Shown here one piece after another: positions 16,090 to 23,864 of a DNA stretch of 30,112 nucleotides. The notes beneath the pieces are model-generated. The model saw only the letters and a program-made list of their open reading frames with translations. It made no database searches and was not told the DNA's origin. The stretch covers positions 1-30,112 of the forward strand of contig JAISBQ010000126.1 of assembly GCA_031266115.1 (NCBI GenBank), given 5' to 3'. The translations under genes and the position numbers were made by a program. Position 1 is the stretch's first letter. Every line of letters begins with the position of its first letter. Source of the DNA: Bifidobacteriaceae bacterium (GTDB lineage Bacteria; Actinomycetota; Actinomycetes; Actinomycetales; WQXJ01).

Positions 16090-17939
16090 TATCGGGACCT
16101 GTTCTTGCGGCCCCCACCGCTACGGCTCGGCTCATCCTCCCAGTTCTCGTCGGATTCTTCCTCCAAGGCCCCTACATCCGGCTCCTGCCGGCCGGTCACG
16201 GTGACGCCGGCGTCCTCGTCGGCCTGGCGATCGTCGTCGTAGACGTTGTTATCGTCACCGCTGTCACCGTCGCGGGCAGCGTTCGCACGGTCGACAACGT
16301 TGTTGTCCTGGGGGTCACCGCCGCCGACCTCGTCTCCGTCAACCTCGTCGTCAACGCGGACGCGCGACCTTGTGCCGGACCCCAGTGACTGGAGCCGTTC
16401 ACGAAGCGGACCATCAGGCCCCCCACCCCTGAGGGCCGGCGCCACCTGCGTGGCGTTGGACAGCCTGGTAGCGCGCCTGCCAGGTGCGGCGTGACGCGGC
16501 AATATCTCGGCGTCTTCGGGGTAGGAATCGATGCCGTCGTCCACGCTGGCGGACCCAGGTGTCGATGCCGAACTGTACGAGCCGTAGCCGTAGCCATACC
16601 CATAGGCATATCCATAGGCATCAGCGCCTTTTGTGGGGGCCTTGGTGAGAATCACGCCGAGTAGGTGCGCGCTGACAGTCGTGATCGCCTTGAGGCAGGA
16701 ATCGAGCGAGGGCCGGTGAGTCTGGCCACAGGCGGCCACCAGGATCGTCCCACCCACCAGACCAGACAACGTGAGAGGGTCCGTGACAGGCAACATGGGC
16801 GAACAGTCGAACACCACCAGGCCATAGTCCTGCTCCATCGCCGCGACCAGATCACGCATTTCGCGCGAGCCGAGCATCTCGGACGGGTTGGGGGGAACCG
16901 ACCCAGCCGGCAGGATATCCAGACCCGGAGCGGCGGGCCAGGGCTGAATGGCATCTGCCACATCGACCCGGCCCACCAGAACATCGGTCAGCCCCACGGA
17001 TCCCTCGACCCCGAAAACGTTGGCGACCTGGGGACGGCGCAGATCGGCATCCACGCACAGCACGCGGGTGCCAGACTGCGCCACGGCGATGGCGAGGTTC
17101 GTGGCCACTGTCGTCTTGCCCTCCGAGGGACCCGGGCTGGTCACCACGAACGAGTTGGCACGGTCCAACAGGACAAACCGTGTGTTGGTACGCACGGCGC
17201 GGAAAGCCTCAGCCAACTGGCTTTGAGGACGCTCGGCCACAATGAGGTCCACAGGCTCCTTCTTGCCGACACGTGGAACAACACCGAGTATCGCCAGATC
17301 CTTCACGCGCTCAATGTCGCGGGCCGAGTGAACCTTGGTGTCCAGGACGTGAATGAGCAACGCCAAAGCCATCCCGATAGCCAGCCCCGCCAGCAATCCC
17401 AGGGCGAGATTGAGCTTGGGCCTGGGGCTGATCGGTTCTGTGGGCGCGCTCGCTGGTTGGAGTGTCGACAGCTTGACGGGAGAACGGCCCTGGGTATCGA
17501 GACGCTCGATCTCATCGACCACTTGGGGAAGCGTGGATCCGATCGCGTTGGCGATCACAGCGGCCCGCATCGGATCGGTGTCCGTGACCGAGACGTTGAG
17601 GATCACTGTGTCGAGGGGGCTGGAGGCGGTTACTCGGCCCGCCAGGTCACCGACACTGTCCACGAGCCCGATCGACTTGATCACCGGCCGCAGCACGGCG
17701 GCGGTGCGCACGGACTGGGCATACGACTTCACTCGCTGGGAGATGAAGGAATTTCCCGCATTGAGGTCCGAAGCCGTGGTCCCCTCTGAGGAGACGGACA
17801 CAAACAACTGAGTGGTCGCCTGGTACACAGGGACCATCGTGGTAGTCAAAACCCCCGCGCCCACGGTGGTGAGGAGCGCGAGCAGTGTGATCATGATCCA
17901 GCGCTTGCGGACAATCCGGATGTAGTCAGTGAGTTCCAC
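16089..17939 (-). CDS. Wzz-domain chain-length regulator fused to BY-family tyrosine kinase
   Basis: This is a membrane polysaccharide co-polymerase with autophosphorylating cytoplasmic kinase domain, 616 residues. The N-terminal Wzz domain has membrane segments at about 15-36 and 173-196. The kinase has Walker A GPSEGKTT (about 270), the BY-kinase-specific Walker A' VLCVDADLRRP (about 295) and Walker B LVVFDCSPML (about 375). A tyrosine cluster (AYGYAYGYGYGYGSY, about 440-455) is the expected autophosphorylation tail. It is followed by an unusual acidic Asp/Glu-rich extension of about 160 residues ending in a short basic stretch. The start GTG 17939 gives VELTDYIRIVRKRW, the family N-terminus; an in-frame upstream extension is not family-like. 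A long leader separates it from its likely promoter at 18258-18291. Confidence 0.92.
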   Translation of the reverse strand: MELTDYIRIVRKRWIMITLLALLTTVGAGVLTTTMVPVYQATTQLFVSVSSEGTTASDLNAGNSFISQRVKSYAQSVRTAAVLRPVIKSIGLVDSVGDLAGRVTASSPLDTVILNVSVTDTDPMRAAVIANAIGSTLPQVVDEIERLDTQGRSPVKLSTLQPASAPTEPISPRPKLNLALGLLAGLAIGMALALLIHVLDTKVHSARDIERVKDLAILGVVPRVGKKEPVDLIVAERPQSQLAEAFRAVRTNTRFVLLDRANSFVVTSPGPSEGKTTVATNLAIAVAQSGTRVLCVDADLRRPQVANVFGVEGSVGLTDVLVGRVDVADAIQPWPAAPGLDILPAGSVPPNPSEMLGSREMRDLVAAMEQDYGLVVFDCSPMLPVTDPLTLSGLVGGTILVAACGQTHRPSLDSCLKAITTVSAHLLGVILTKAPTKGADAYGYAYGYGYGYGSYSSASTPGSASVDDGIDSYPEDAEILPRHAAPGRRATRLSNATQVAPALRGGGPDGPLRERLQSLGSGTRSRVRVDDEVDGDEVGGGDPQDNNVVDRANAARDGDSGDDNNVYDDDRQADEDAGVTVTGRQEPDVGALEEESDENWEDEPSRSGGGRKNRSR

Positions 17940-18114
17940 GCCAAGCTTTCGTGCTCGACCCCGCCCAACCGAAGCTGGAGCAGGATTGCCAATTGGTCTT
18001 CGTGAAGGTCTTCGTGATGGCCTCGTTCCCGAAGCACTCAGTGGTGGCCGCACACGCGACCATCACCGCGCACTCCCCCTTCGGAAGTGTCTTGAGATAC
18101 GAGAACCTCCCCAT
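17926..18114 (-). CDS. possible small Cys-containing ORF in the kinase leader (62 codons)
   Basis: The ATG at 18112-18114 opens a frame of 62 codons that ends 14 bp inside the kinase gene. It encodes a product starting MGRFSYLKTLPKGECAVMV with four cysteines and a Thr/Ser/Lys-rich second half (TKTFTKTNWQSCSS). By hand count 49 of 62 codons end in G or C, high for intergenic DNA here and similar to real genes. The ribosome-binding site is weak. I do not recognise the sequence. It may be a leader peptide for the kinase gene, a small secreted or modified peptide, or chance. The frame is open further upstream, so the start is not fixed. Confidence 0.28.
   Translation of the reverse strand: MGRFSYLKTLPKGECAVMVACAATTECFGNEAITKTFTKTNWQSCSSFGWAGSSTKAWRGTH
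17995..18017. repeat. tandem 11-bp direct repeat GGTCTTCGTGA (period 12)
   Basis: GGTCTTCGTGA occurs at 17995-18005 and again at 18007-18017, separated by one A. It lies 56-78 bp before the kinase start, within the leader, and also within the possible small reading frame, where it encodes repeated Thr-Lys-containing residues. It could be a regulator binding site or simply part of coding sequence. Confidence 0.45.
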
Positions 18115-18257
18115 CGACCTGCGTGCCGTCGCCTTGGCCGACACGGCCCTACCCACCCGCCGTGACAGCGGTGCGGGCCTGCCGGCGCCCACGCCGCACG
18201 AGCCCGCGTCAGAATCCGGGCCAGTCGGGGACACACCAGGCCAGCCCAACACAGGCC

Positions 18258-18291
18258 CCGAGCCTAGCACGGACCACTCCTCACCCCCGCG
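18258..18291 (-). promoter_or_regulatory. promoter with extended -10 (TGC TAGGCT) for the Wzz/BY-kinase gene
   Basis: On the minus strand GTGCTAGGCTCGG (18270-18258) repeats exactly the sequence in front of the truncated wzz copy at 13051-13063, with similar upstream bases (CGGGGGTGAGG, TGGTCC). The -10 is TAGGCT at 18261-18266. Conservation between the two copies is the main evidence that this is functional. Confidence 0.5.
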
Positions 18292-18310
18292 AGGCAGGAG
18301 CTGTTCGGCG

Positions 18311-19243
18311 CTACTGGGAGGAGTCGCCCCGAGGCGAGCTCGCCGCCGCGGACTGGCTCCGCGGATCGGCCGTCCATGCGGCCGCGTAGAGCAGGATGCG
18401 GGCGATGAGGTTGATCCACACCAGGACCGTGGCCAGCGAGGCGAACCCGGCGAGCACGGCGTTGGCTGTTGAATGCGCCACCACCCTCGTCCCCAGGTGC
18501 CGCACAGCGCCGGCCACGAAGGCTGCGCCACCCGAACCAAGGATCAGGTCACGCCTCCGAGGTCGGGCTCCCGCCACCCAGCGAAACAGCACCATGATCA
18601 TCGCCGCGTCCAGAAGGAAGGAGGTTCCCGCCCCGGCCCACGCGACCACGCCCAGCGCTCCACCCATGCCAAGGCGCACCGCCACCCAGTGCGAGGCGGT
18701 GGATGTGACGATCCCGATGGCAGCCGAGGCCAGAACGGTCCCGCCCACCACCGCGAATCCTCCCAGCGCCGCGAGCTCCCCAAGTATCGCGTTCTCGCTC
18801 ACCTGGTCGAGGTCAAACATCGCGCGCACACTGGAGCGCACCGCGCCCATGAGTCCGGACGCCGAGAACACAAGCACCACGCCCCCGACGATCCCGGTCC
18901 ATGAGATCACGTCCGAGCGCACCACCTGGTCCACGGGCACAATCCCGGGAGTCTGCCCCTCGCCGAGCAGACCCGGCAGCCAGCCATTCACCGCACCGAC
19001 CACCGCCGCACGCAATTCCGCGTTCCCGCCGGCGATGGCCGCGAGTGCGGAAAACGAGATGGTCAGCGTCGCCGCGAGCGAAAACAGCGCCGCGTAGGCG
19101 ATCCCACCGGCCAGCAACCCACCTCGCTTTGCCCCGTAGCGCGCCATCGTCCGTCCCGCGCGTGTCCGCTGCCACCACGCTCCCGCGCGCGCCACCAGCT
19201 GCCTGCCCACACCCAGGCCGACGATGACGCCCCGCCCGTTCAC
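18311..19243 (-). CDS. YihY/BrkB family inner-membrane protein
   Basis: This is an integral membrane protein of 310 residues with about six membrane segments. Typical YihY features are GGLLAGGIAYAALFSLAATL near residues 41-60, SGLMGAVRSSVRAMFDLDQ near 135, and the last segment LASLATVLVWINLIARILLYAAAW-type region near the C-terminus (ATVLVWINLIARILLY). The family is widespread and its role is not established; the old name ribonuclease BN is wrong for it. The start was taken at the most upstream good codon (19243); a later start is possible. It is the last gene before the kinase leader, on the same strand, and lies 21 bp beyond the 2H phosphoesterase stop, so it could be co-transcribed with trpS and that gene. 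Confidence 0.88.
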   Translation of the reverse strand: MNGRGVIVGLGVGRQLVARAGAWWQRTRAGRTMARYGAKRGGLLAGGIAYAALFSLAATLTISFSALAAIAGGNAELRAAVVGAVNGWLPGLLGEGQTPGIVPVDQVVRSDVISWTGIVGGVVLVFSASGLMGAVRSSVRAMFDLDQVSENAILGELAALGGFAVVGGTVLASAAIGIVTSTASHWVAVRLGMGGALGVVAWAGAGTSFLLDAAMIMVLFRWVAGARPRRRDLILGSGGAAFVAGAVRHLGTRVVAHSTANAVLAGFASLATVLVWINLIARILLYAAAWTADPRSQSAAASSPRGDSSQ

Positions 19244-19264
19244 GGCCCCATCGTCCCCTTGCCC

Positions 19265-19837
19265 CTACTCACCCAAGGCGATCCGGGAAGCGACGAACCA
19301 GGTGCCGTCCGGTTGCTGAGTGAACAGGCAGATGTCCCGCACTGGGAAGACGGCCTCGAACCGCGCCAGATCGGCGAATGCGCGGTCCAATTCGGCATCC
19401 GGCACACCTTGGGCGACCGTGACATGCGGATGGTAGGGAAAGAACAGTTCCTGGGCTAGCGGGCCGGCCAACAAGGCGCGCTCCAACTGCTCGCAATCGG
19501 ACACGCCGCGAACCACCTGAATGTGCACCACCGGGGACACCGGCCGGAATGTGGCCGTGCCACGCAGGTGCATGGTGAAGGCGCCTCGAATGCGGCACGC
19601 CTCGCGGATGAGGGTCTCGACGTCATTGAGGCTGGCCGCGTCGATACAGGTAGGGGGCACCAAGGTGACATGCGGCGGCACGTGGTCCGCCTGTGGATCG
19701 CCGTACGAGGCGCGCGCGGCACGCAACTGGGCGGCCCAGGGGTCGGGAACGGCCACAGCGACGCCAACGCAACACGCGCCTGGTCCGCAGGCCGGCGCCG
19801 CGGCCGTCGATGCCGGCGCTACATCGCCGTCAGCCAT
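19265..19837 (-). CDS. 2'-5' RNA ligase / 2H phosphoesterase family protein
   Basis: This is a 190-residue protein with the two HxT motifs that define 2H phosphoesterases: HVTL in VPPHVTLVPP (about 53-62) and HVTV in YHPHVTVAQG (about 134-143). Members act on 2',3'-cyclic or 2'-5' phosphodiester RNA ends, or on small cyclic nucleotides; the substrate here is unknown. I chose the ATG 19835-19837 (MADGDVAP). Frame upstream overlaps trpS and is not family-like. The start lies 8 bp inside the end of trpS, so translation is probably coupled to the tryptophanyl-tRNA synthetase. The N-terminal 25 residues are Ala/Cys-rich and variable. Confidence 0.87.
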   Translation of the reverse strand: MADGDVAPASTAAAPACGPGACCVGVAVAVPDPWAAQLRAARASYGDPQADHVPPHVTLVPPTCIDAASLNDVETLIREACRIRGAFTMHLRGTATFRPVSPVVHIQVVRGVSDCEQLERALLAGPLAQELFFPYHPHVTVAQGVPDAELDRAFADLARFEAVFPVRDICLFTQQPDGTWFVASRIALGE

Positions 19838-20870
19838 CGGCGCTCGACCCCCGTCCCGCCCCACCCGGTGGCAGCAATCCGAACCTCCCGGCGATCCGCC
19901 CGTACACCTCGGCGGCGATTTCGCGGGCCCGCGCGGCGCCTTCGGCGAGGATCGCATCCAACCACGCGGGGTCTTCCAGGTAGCTTTGGGTCTTCTCCCG
20001 CAATGGCGTGAAGACCTCAACCACCACGTCGGCGAGATCGGCCTTAAGGTGCCCGTACATCTTGCCTCGATAGTCCTCGACGATCGTGTCGATTCCCCGC
20101 CCCGTCAGCGCCGAGTAGATGGTCAGGAGATTCGACACGCCAGGTTTGGTCCCCGGATCGAACCGGATCTCGGTGTCGCCGTCCGTCACCGCGGATTTGA
20201 TCCGCTTGGCCAAGACCTTAGGCGAGTCCATCAGCTCCAGGATCCCGCCGGGGCTCCCCGATTTGCTCATCTTCGATGTCGGGTCTTGGAGATCCTGGAT
20301 CTTGGCGGTCGCCCGGACAATGTACGGCTCGGGGACGATGGCGGTCCCTTCCCCGTAGCGCGCGTTCAGTCTGGTCGCGAGGTCGCGCGAGAGTTCGAGA
20401 TGCTGGCGTTGATCCTCGCCCACGGGGACGGCCGCGGCATCGTAGAGCAGAATGTCCGCGGCCATGAGGACCGGGTAGTCGAACAGGCCGACCGTGGTGC
20501 CCTCCGACCCTTGACGCAAAGACTTGTCCTTGAACTGGGTCATGCGTGAGGCTTCGCCGAAGCCAGTCACGCAGTTGAGCAGCCAAGTCAGTTCGGCGTG
20601 TTCGGGGACGTGGGACTGGACAAACAGGATGGACCGCGACGGGTCGATCCCGGCAGCGAGCATCTGCGCTGCGGTGCGACGGGTGCGGTCGCGGATCGCG
20701 GCCGGATCGGGGCCGACCGTCAGGGAGTGCAGGTCCACGACGCAGTAGACACACTCGAATGTGTCTTGGAACGCCACCCAGTTGACCAGTGCCCCGAGGT
20801 AGTTGCCGAGGTGGAGGGAATCGGCGGTGGGCTGGATCCCGGAAAAGGCTCTCGGCCGTGGATTGGGCAT
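19830..20870 (-). CDS. trpS: tryptophanyl-tRNA synthetase
   Basis: This class I aminoacyl-tRNA synthetase charges tRNA-Trp with tryptophan. The 346-residue length is normal. The HIGH-type motif is PTADSLHLGNYLGAL near residues 13-27 and the KMSKS motif is TSKMSKSGSPGG near residue 200. Other marks are FVQSHVPEHAELTWLLNC, RMTQFKDKS and FDYPVLMAADILLY. The start is the ATG at 20868-20870 (MPNPRPRAFSGIQPT), where family similarity begins. The 3' end overlaps the 2H phosphoesterase start by 8 bp. It follows the exonuclease III gene on the same strand after a 35-bp gap. Confidence 0.97.
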   Translation of the reverse strand: MPNPRPRAFSGIQPTADSLHLGNYLGALVNWVAFQDTFECVYCVVDLHSLTVGPDPAAIRDRTRRTAAQMLAAGIDPSRSILFVQSHVPEHAELTWLLNCVTGFGEASRMTQFKDKSLRQGSEGTTVGLFDYPVLMAADILLYDAAAVPVGEDQRQHLELSRDLATRLNARYGEGTAIVPEPYIVRATAKIQDLQDPTSKMSKSGSPGGILELMDSPKVLAKRIKSAVTDGDTEIRFDPGTKPGVSNLLTIYSALTGRGIDTIVEDYRGKMYGHLKADLADVVVEVFTPLREKTQSYLEDPAWLDAILAEGAARAREIAAEVYGRIAGRFGLLPPGGAGRGSSADG

Positions 20871-20905
20871 GGGTCCTATTGTGGCACTCCATCGGTCACG
20901 CCAGG

Positions 20906-21700
20906 TCAGGCGTAGACGGTCACCATGGGGGCGTGGTCTGACCAACGCTCGGCATAGGTGGGGGCGCGATCGACCCGGCTGGTGAGGGCGAGGGTCGCCA
21001 CGCCCGGGGAGGCGAACTGGCAATCGATCCGCCAGCCCGCGTCGTTGTCGAAGGCTTTGCCGCGCCAGCTCCACCACGTGTAGGGGCCGTCCACGTCCCC
21101 GGCCAGCTTTCGCCCCACGTCAACCCACCCCTGCCGGTCAAGCCAGGTGTCGATGTAAGCCCGTTCGGCCAGCAGAAACCCGCGCTTGTCGATGTTCCCG
21201 CGCCAGTTGCGCAGGTCGGGCTCGCGGTGTGCCACGTTGATGTCTCCGCAGACGATGACGTTCCCCCCACCGGCCGCCAGCTCCCCCATCCGTTCGGTCA
21301 TCGCATCAAGAAACTCGTACTTGGCCGCCTGCTTCGGCGAATCCAGCTCACCCACGGGGACATACGCCGAGACCACGGTGAGAGGCTCGGCCCAGGCGGG
21401 AACCTCGACATCGGCCTCGATCCATCGACCCGACTGATGGGCCGCGGCGAGGCCGAGGCCGATGCGCGTGGCATGGACCGGCGCGGTGGTCGCGACGGCG
21501 ACTCCCGCCCGGCCGGGAATCTCGCTGGCGCTGTGCGCGAGTGTCCAGCCGGGCAGCGCCTCGGTGAGGACATCATGGGGCGCGCGAACCTCCTGAACAG
21601 CCAGGATGTCCGGACGAACACGATCCAACCATCCGCCGATCCCGCGGCGTGTGGCGGCACGAATCCCGTTGAGGTTCGCCGTGGCGACCTGAAGCGTCAC
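20906..21700 (-). CDS. exodeoxyribonuclease III (AP endonuclease family)
   Basis: This DNA-repair nuclease cleaves at abasic sites and removes 3' blocks, in the metal-dependent endonuclease/exonuclease/phosphatase fold. It has 264 residues, near the family norm. Motifs are TANLNGIRAA at the N-terminus, VQEVRAP (metal-binding glutamate), VVSAYVPVGE, the active-site GDINVAHREPDLRNW, RIDCQFAS and the C-terminal WSDHAPMV (catalytic Asp-His). The start GTG 21698-21700 overlaps the ABC permease stop as GTGA, which supports both the start and coupling to the upstream exporter genes. A functional link between the exporter and DNA repair is not evident. Confidence 0.93.
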   Translation of the reverse strand: MTLQVATANLNGIRAATRRGIGGWLDRVRPDILAVQEVRAPHDVLTEALPGWTLAHSASEIPGRAGVAVATTAPVHATRIGLGLAAAHQSGRWIEADVEVPAWAEPLTVVSAYVPVGELDSPKQAAKYEFLDAMTERMGELAAGGGNVIVCGDINVAHREPDLRNWRGNIDKRGFLLAERAYIDTWLDRQGWVDVGRKLAGDVDGPYTWWSWRGKAFDNDAGWRIDCQFASPGVATLALTSRVDRAPTYAERWSDHAPMVTVYA

Positions 21701-22947
21701 GTGTGGGTACCGCCGCGCAGGGCCTGACCCAGCCGGACACGCGAACCCATCTGGAGAACGGAATTCATGTAGATCTTCGCTGAAGCGATCACCAGCAGGA
21801 CAGTCATCGCCGCCAGGAGAGCCAACGCCGCCACGGCTTGCCATACCCCGGCATCCCCCATGACAAGGCGGACAGGCATCGCGACCGGCGAGGTGAACGG
21901 CACGAAGGACATGACCGCCATCGCCGTGGGCGAGCCATTCAATGCGAGTACCAAGATGTACGGCGCCATGACCAGCAGCAGGATCGGAGTGGAGGCACTG
22001 GCGAGGTCTTCGGTACGGGTAACCATCGCGCCTGCAGCGGTGAACATGGCCGCGTACATGACGAACCCCACCAGGAAGAATGCGACGTACCACCACATGG
22101 GGACGGTGAGAAGGCCGAGAAGTGCCGTCATGTGGTTCGCGACCATCCCGGCGTAGCTGGCCGCGACAAGAAGGACGGTCTCACCGACGGCCAAGATGGA
22201 TCCGCCGAGGATCTTCCCGGCGAGCATCGCCCGCGCCGGCACCACGGCGAGAAGGATCTCCACAATCCGGGTCTGCTTCTCTATCACGGTGTTCTGCGCG
22301 ATCATCTGGCCGAATGTCGCCCCCATCATGAGATACAGAACCCCGAACACCAGTGACAGCCAATACCGCGCCATCTCCTCCAGGCGTGGCGGGTTGAGCA
22401 GCGTCACTTCGGGTGTCACGGTCAGGGCGTCCACCAAGTCGGTAGGCACGTCGTCGTCGCCCATGACACGGACCGAGCGGCCGGGATCGGCGGGGGCAAG
22501 CACGGCCGCTTCGACCTCACCTGAGCGGACCAAGGCCTCAGCCTCGTCTTCGCTGGACACCTCGATCAACGCGATTCCCTCGATCCCCTCGCCCATGACG
22601 CCCGCGCCCGCCACGACGGCCACGGGGGTGGCCTCGACATCGTCCTCGATGTCGCCACCGATCCTCCCCAGCGCCGAGAACGACCCGTTGGTCGCGGCGA
22701 CCACAACGAACGCGACGAGCACCGCGACCAGCATCGTCACGGCCGAGATGATGAAGCCTTTGGACCGCAGCGTCGCGATCATGTCCCGCTTGGCCACCAG
22801 CCAGGTTGCCGCGACAAAGCCCAGCGCCGGTGGCTCGGCGAACGGGCCGGACGGGAGCGGGCGCGGCGAATAGACCCGGTGCCGACGCCTGGGACGGCGC
22901 CCAAAACCGCGCCCGCGTGGATGCTGTTCGCGTTCGGCGACGCTCAT
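21697..22947 (-). CDS. ABC-2 type exporter permease (NatB-like)
   Basis: This is the membrane component of an ABC exporter, 416 residues. A basic N-terminal tail (about 1-45) precedes a first membrane segment at about 63-84 (FIISAVTMLVAVLVAFVVVA). A large extracytoplasmic domain of about 120 residues follows, then five further segments from about 215 to 400. RIVEILLAVVPARAMLAGKI is the cytoplasmic loop typical of NatB/YhaP-like permeases, and FVPFTSPVAMPVRLVMGD near the end is also characteristic. The ATG overlaps the stop of the ATPase gene by 4 bp (ATGA), so they form one unit. The transported substrate is unknown; sodium or drug export is only a family precedent. Confidence 0.9.
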   Translation of the reverse strand: MSVAEREQHPRGRGFGRRPRRRHRVYSPRPLPSGPFAEPPALGFVAATWLVAKRDMIATLRSKGFIISAVTMLVAVLVAFVVVAATNGSFSALGRIGGDIEDDVEATPVAVVAGAGVMGEGIEGIALIEVSSEDEAEALVRSGEVEAAVLAPADPGRSVRVMGDDDVPTDLVDALTVTPEVTLLNPPRLEEMARYWLSLVFGVLYLMMGATFGQMIAQNTVIEKQTRIVEILLAVVPARAMLAGKILGGSILAVGETVLLVAASYAGMVANHMTALLGLLTVPMWWYVAFFLVGFVMYAAMFTAAGAMVTRTEDLASASTPILLLVMAPYILVLALNGSPTAMAVMSFVPFTSPVAMPVRLVMGDAGVWQAVAALALLAAMTVLLVIASAKIYMNSVLQMGSRVRLGQALRGGTHT

Positions 22948-23864
22948 GGCCTCACGTCCCTTTCACTCGGCGGCAGACTGTCGCCGCCCACCACATCCCG
23001 GAACACCTCCGCGAGGCGCGGTACCACGGGCCCGAATCGCGTCACTGGCCCTCTATCCACGGCGAGACGAAGGATCCGCCCGGCGCCGGCATCGTCGGCA
23101 TGGAAGGTGACGCCCTGCGGACCAACGATGACGTCACTCGCCTCCTCGCGGTCGGTGACCCAGGTGAGATCGCCGCCGGTCTCCAGAGCGAAACGGGGCC
23201 TGGTGTGTGCCGCGATCAGGTCCGCGCGGGACCCGGAGGCCAGGATTCGGCCGCCAGCGATGATGACGAGGGTGTCGGTGATGCGCTCGACGAGGTCGAG
23301 TTGATGCGAGGAGAACAGGACCGCTGCGCCGCGTGCCGCGAAGCCGCCCAGCAGACGCATCACCGACTCGACGGCCATGGGGTCAAGACCGGAGAACGGC
23401 TCGTCGAGGATCAGCACGTCAGGGTCATGGACGAGGGCCGCCGCGATCTGTGCGCGTTGCTGGTTGCCGAGGGACAGTTTCTCCACCGGGTCATAGGCGC
23501 GGTCAGCAAGGTCAAGGAGGCGCAGCAACTCGATGGCGCGGCCTTCGGCCGTCTGCCTGTCCAGCCCGTGCAGCATGCCGAGGTAGGCGACCTGCTCGGC
23601 AGTGGACATCTTGGGGTAGAGGCCACGCTCCTCGGGCATGTAGCCGAACCTGCGGGCGGCCGTCGGCGTGACGGGAGCGCCGTCCAGGGTGACGGCTCCG
23701 GAGTCCTCGGCCAACACCCTCATGATGATGCGCATCGCCGTGGTCTTGCCGGCACCGTTGGCCCCCACGAAGCCCGTCATCTGCCCGCGGGGGACGGCGA
23801 AGGTCACGCCGTCCAACGCGCGGATCGTGCCGAACGCGCGGGTCACACCATTGACGGTGAGCAT
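22944..23864 (-). CDS. ABC exporter ATP-binding protein
   Basis: This is the ATPase partner of the adjacent permease, 306 residues. Walker A is GANGAGKTTA near residue 38, the signature is LSLGNQQRAQ near 130, and Walker B with the D-loop is VLILDEPFSGLDP near 150, followed by the switch histidine region FSSHQLDLVE. A C-terminal regulatory extension of about 90 residues is typical for NatA/DrrA-like ATPases. The ATG at 23862-23864 has a strong site GAAGGAGAG shortly upstream. The gene starts the run ATPase-permease-exonuclease III, joined by 4-bp overlaps. Confidence 0.93.
   Translation of the reverse strand: MLTVNGVTRAFGTIRALDGVTFAVPRGQMTGFVGANGAGKTTAMRIIMRVLAEDSGAVTLDGAPVTPTAARRFGYMPEERGLYPKMSTAEQVAYLGMLHGLDRQTAEGRAIELLRLLDLADRAYDPVEKLSLGNQQRAQIAAALVHDPDVLILDEPFSGLDPMAVESVMRLLGGFAARGAAVLFSSHQLDLVERITDTLVIIAGGRILASGSRADLIAAHTRPRFALETGGDLTWVTDREEASDVIVGPQGVTFHADDAGAGRILRLAVDRGPVTRFGPVVPRLAEVFRDVVGGDSLPPSERDVRP

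Larger units (their letters stand above)
17940..18310 (-). other. 371-bp leader/intergenic region of the Wzz/BY-kinase gene
   Basis: The region between the YihY stop and the kinase start contains, reading toward the kinase, the promoter-like 18291-18258, about 140 bp with no feature that I recognise, the possible small frame from 18114, and the tandem 11-bp repeat at 17995-18017. If the promoter is right, the leader is about 315 nt, long for an actinobacterial gene and a candidate for regulation by RNA structure or a leader peptide. Confidence 0.45.

Noticed and set aside
16566..16630. Short repeated units (CATAGCC/GTAGCC-type) as a possible repeat array or CRISPR.
   Set aside because: The repeats encode the Tyr-Gly cluster of the BY-kinase; unit length and lack of spacers rule out CRISPR.
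19521..20549. A 342-codon plus-strand frame.
   Set aside because: It is antisense to trpS and the 2H phosphoesterase, both with clear catalytic motifs.
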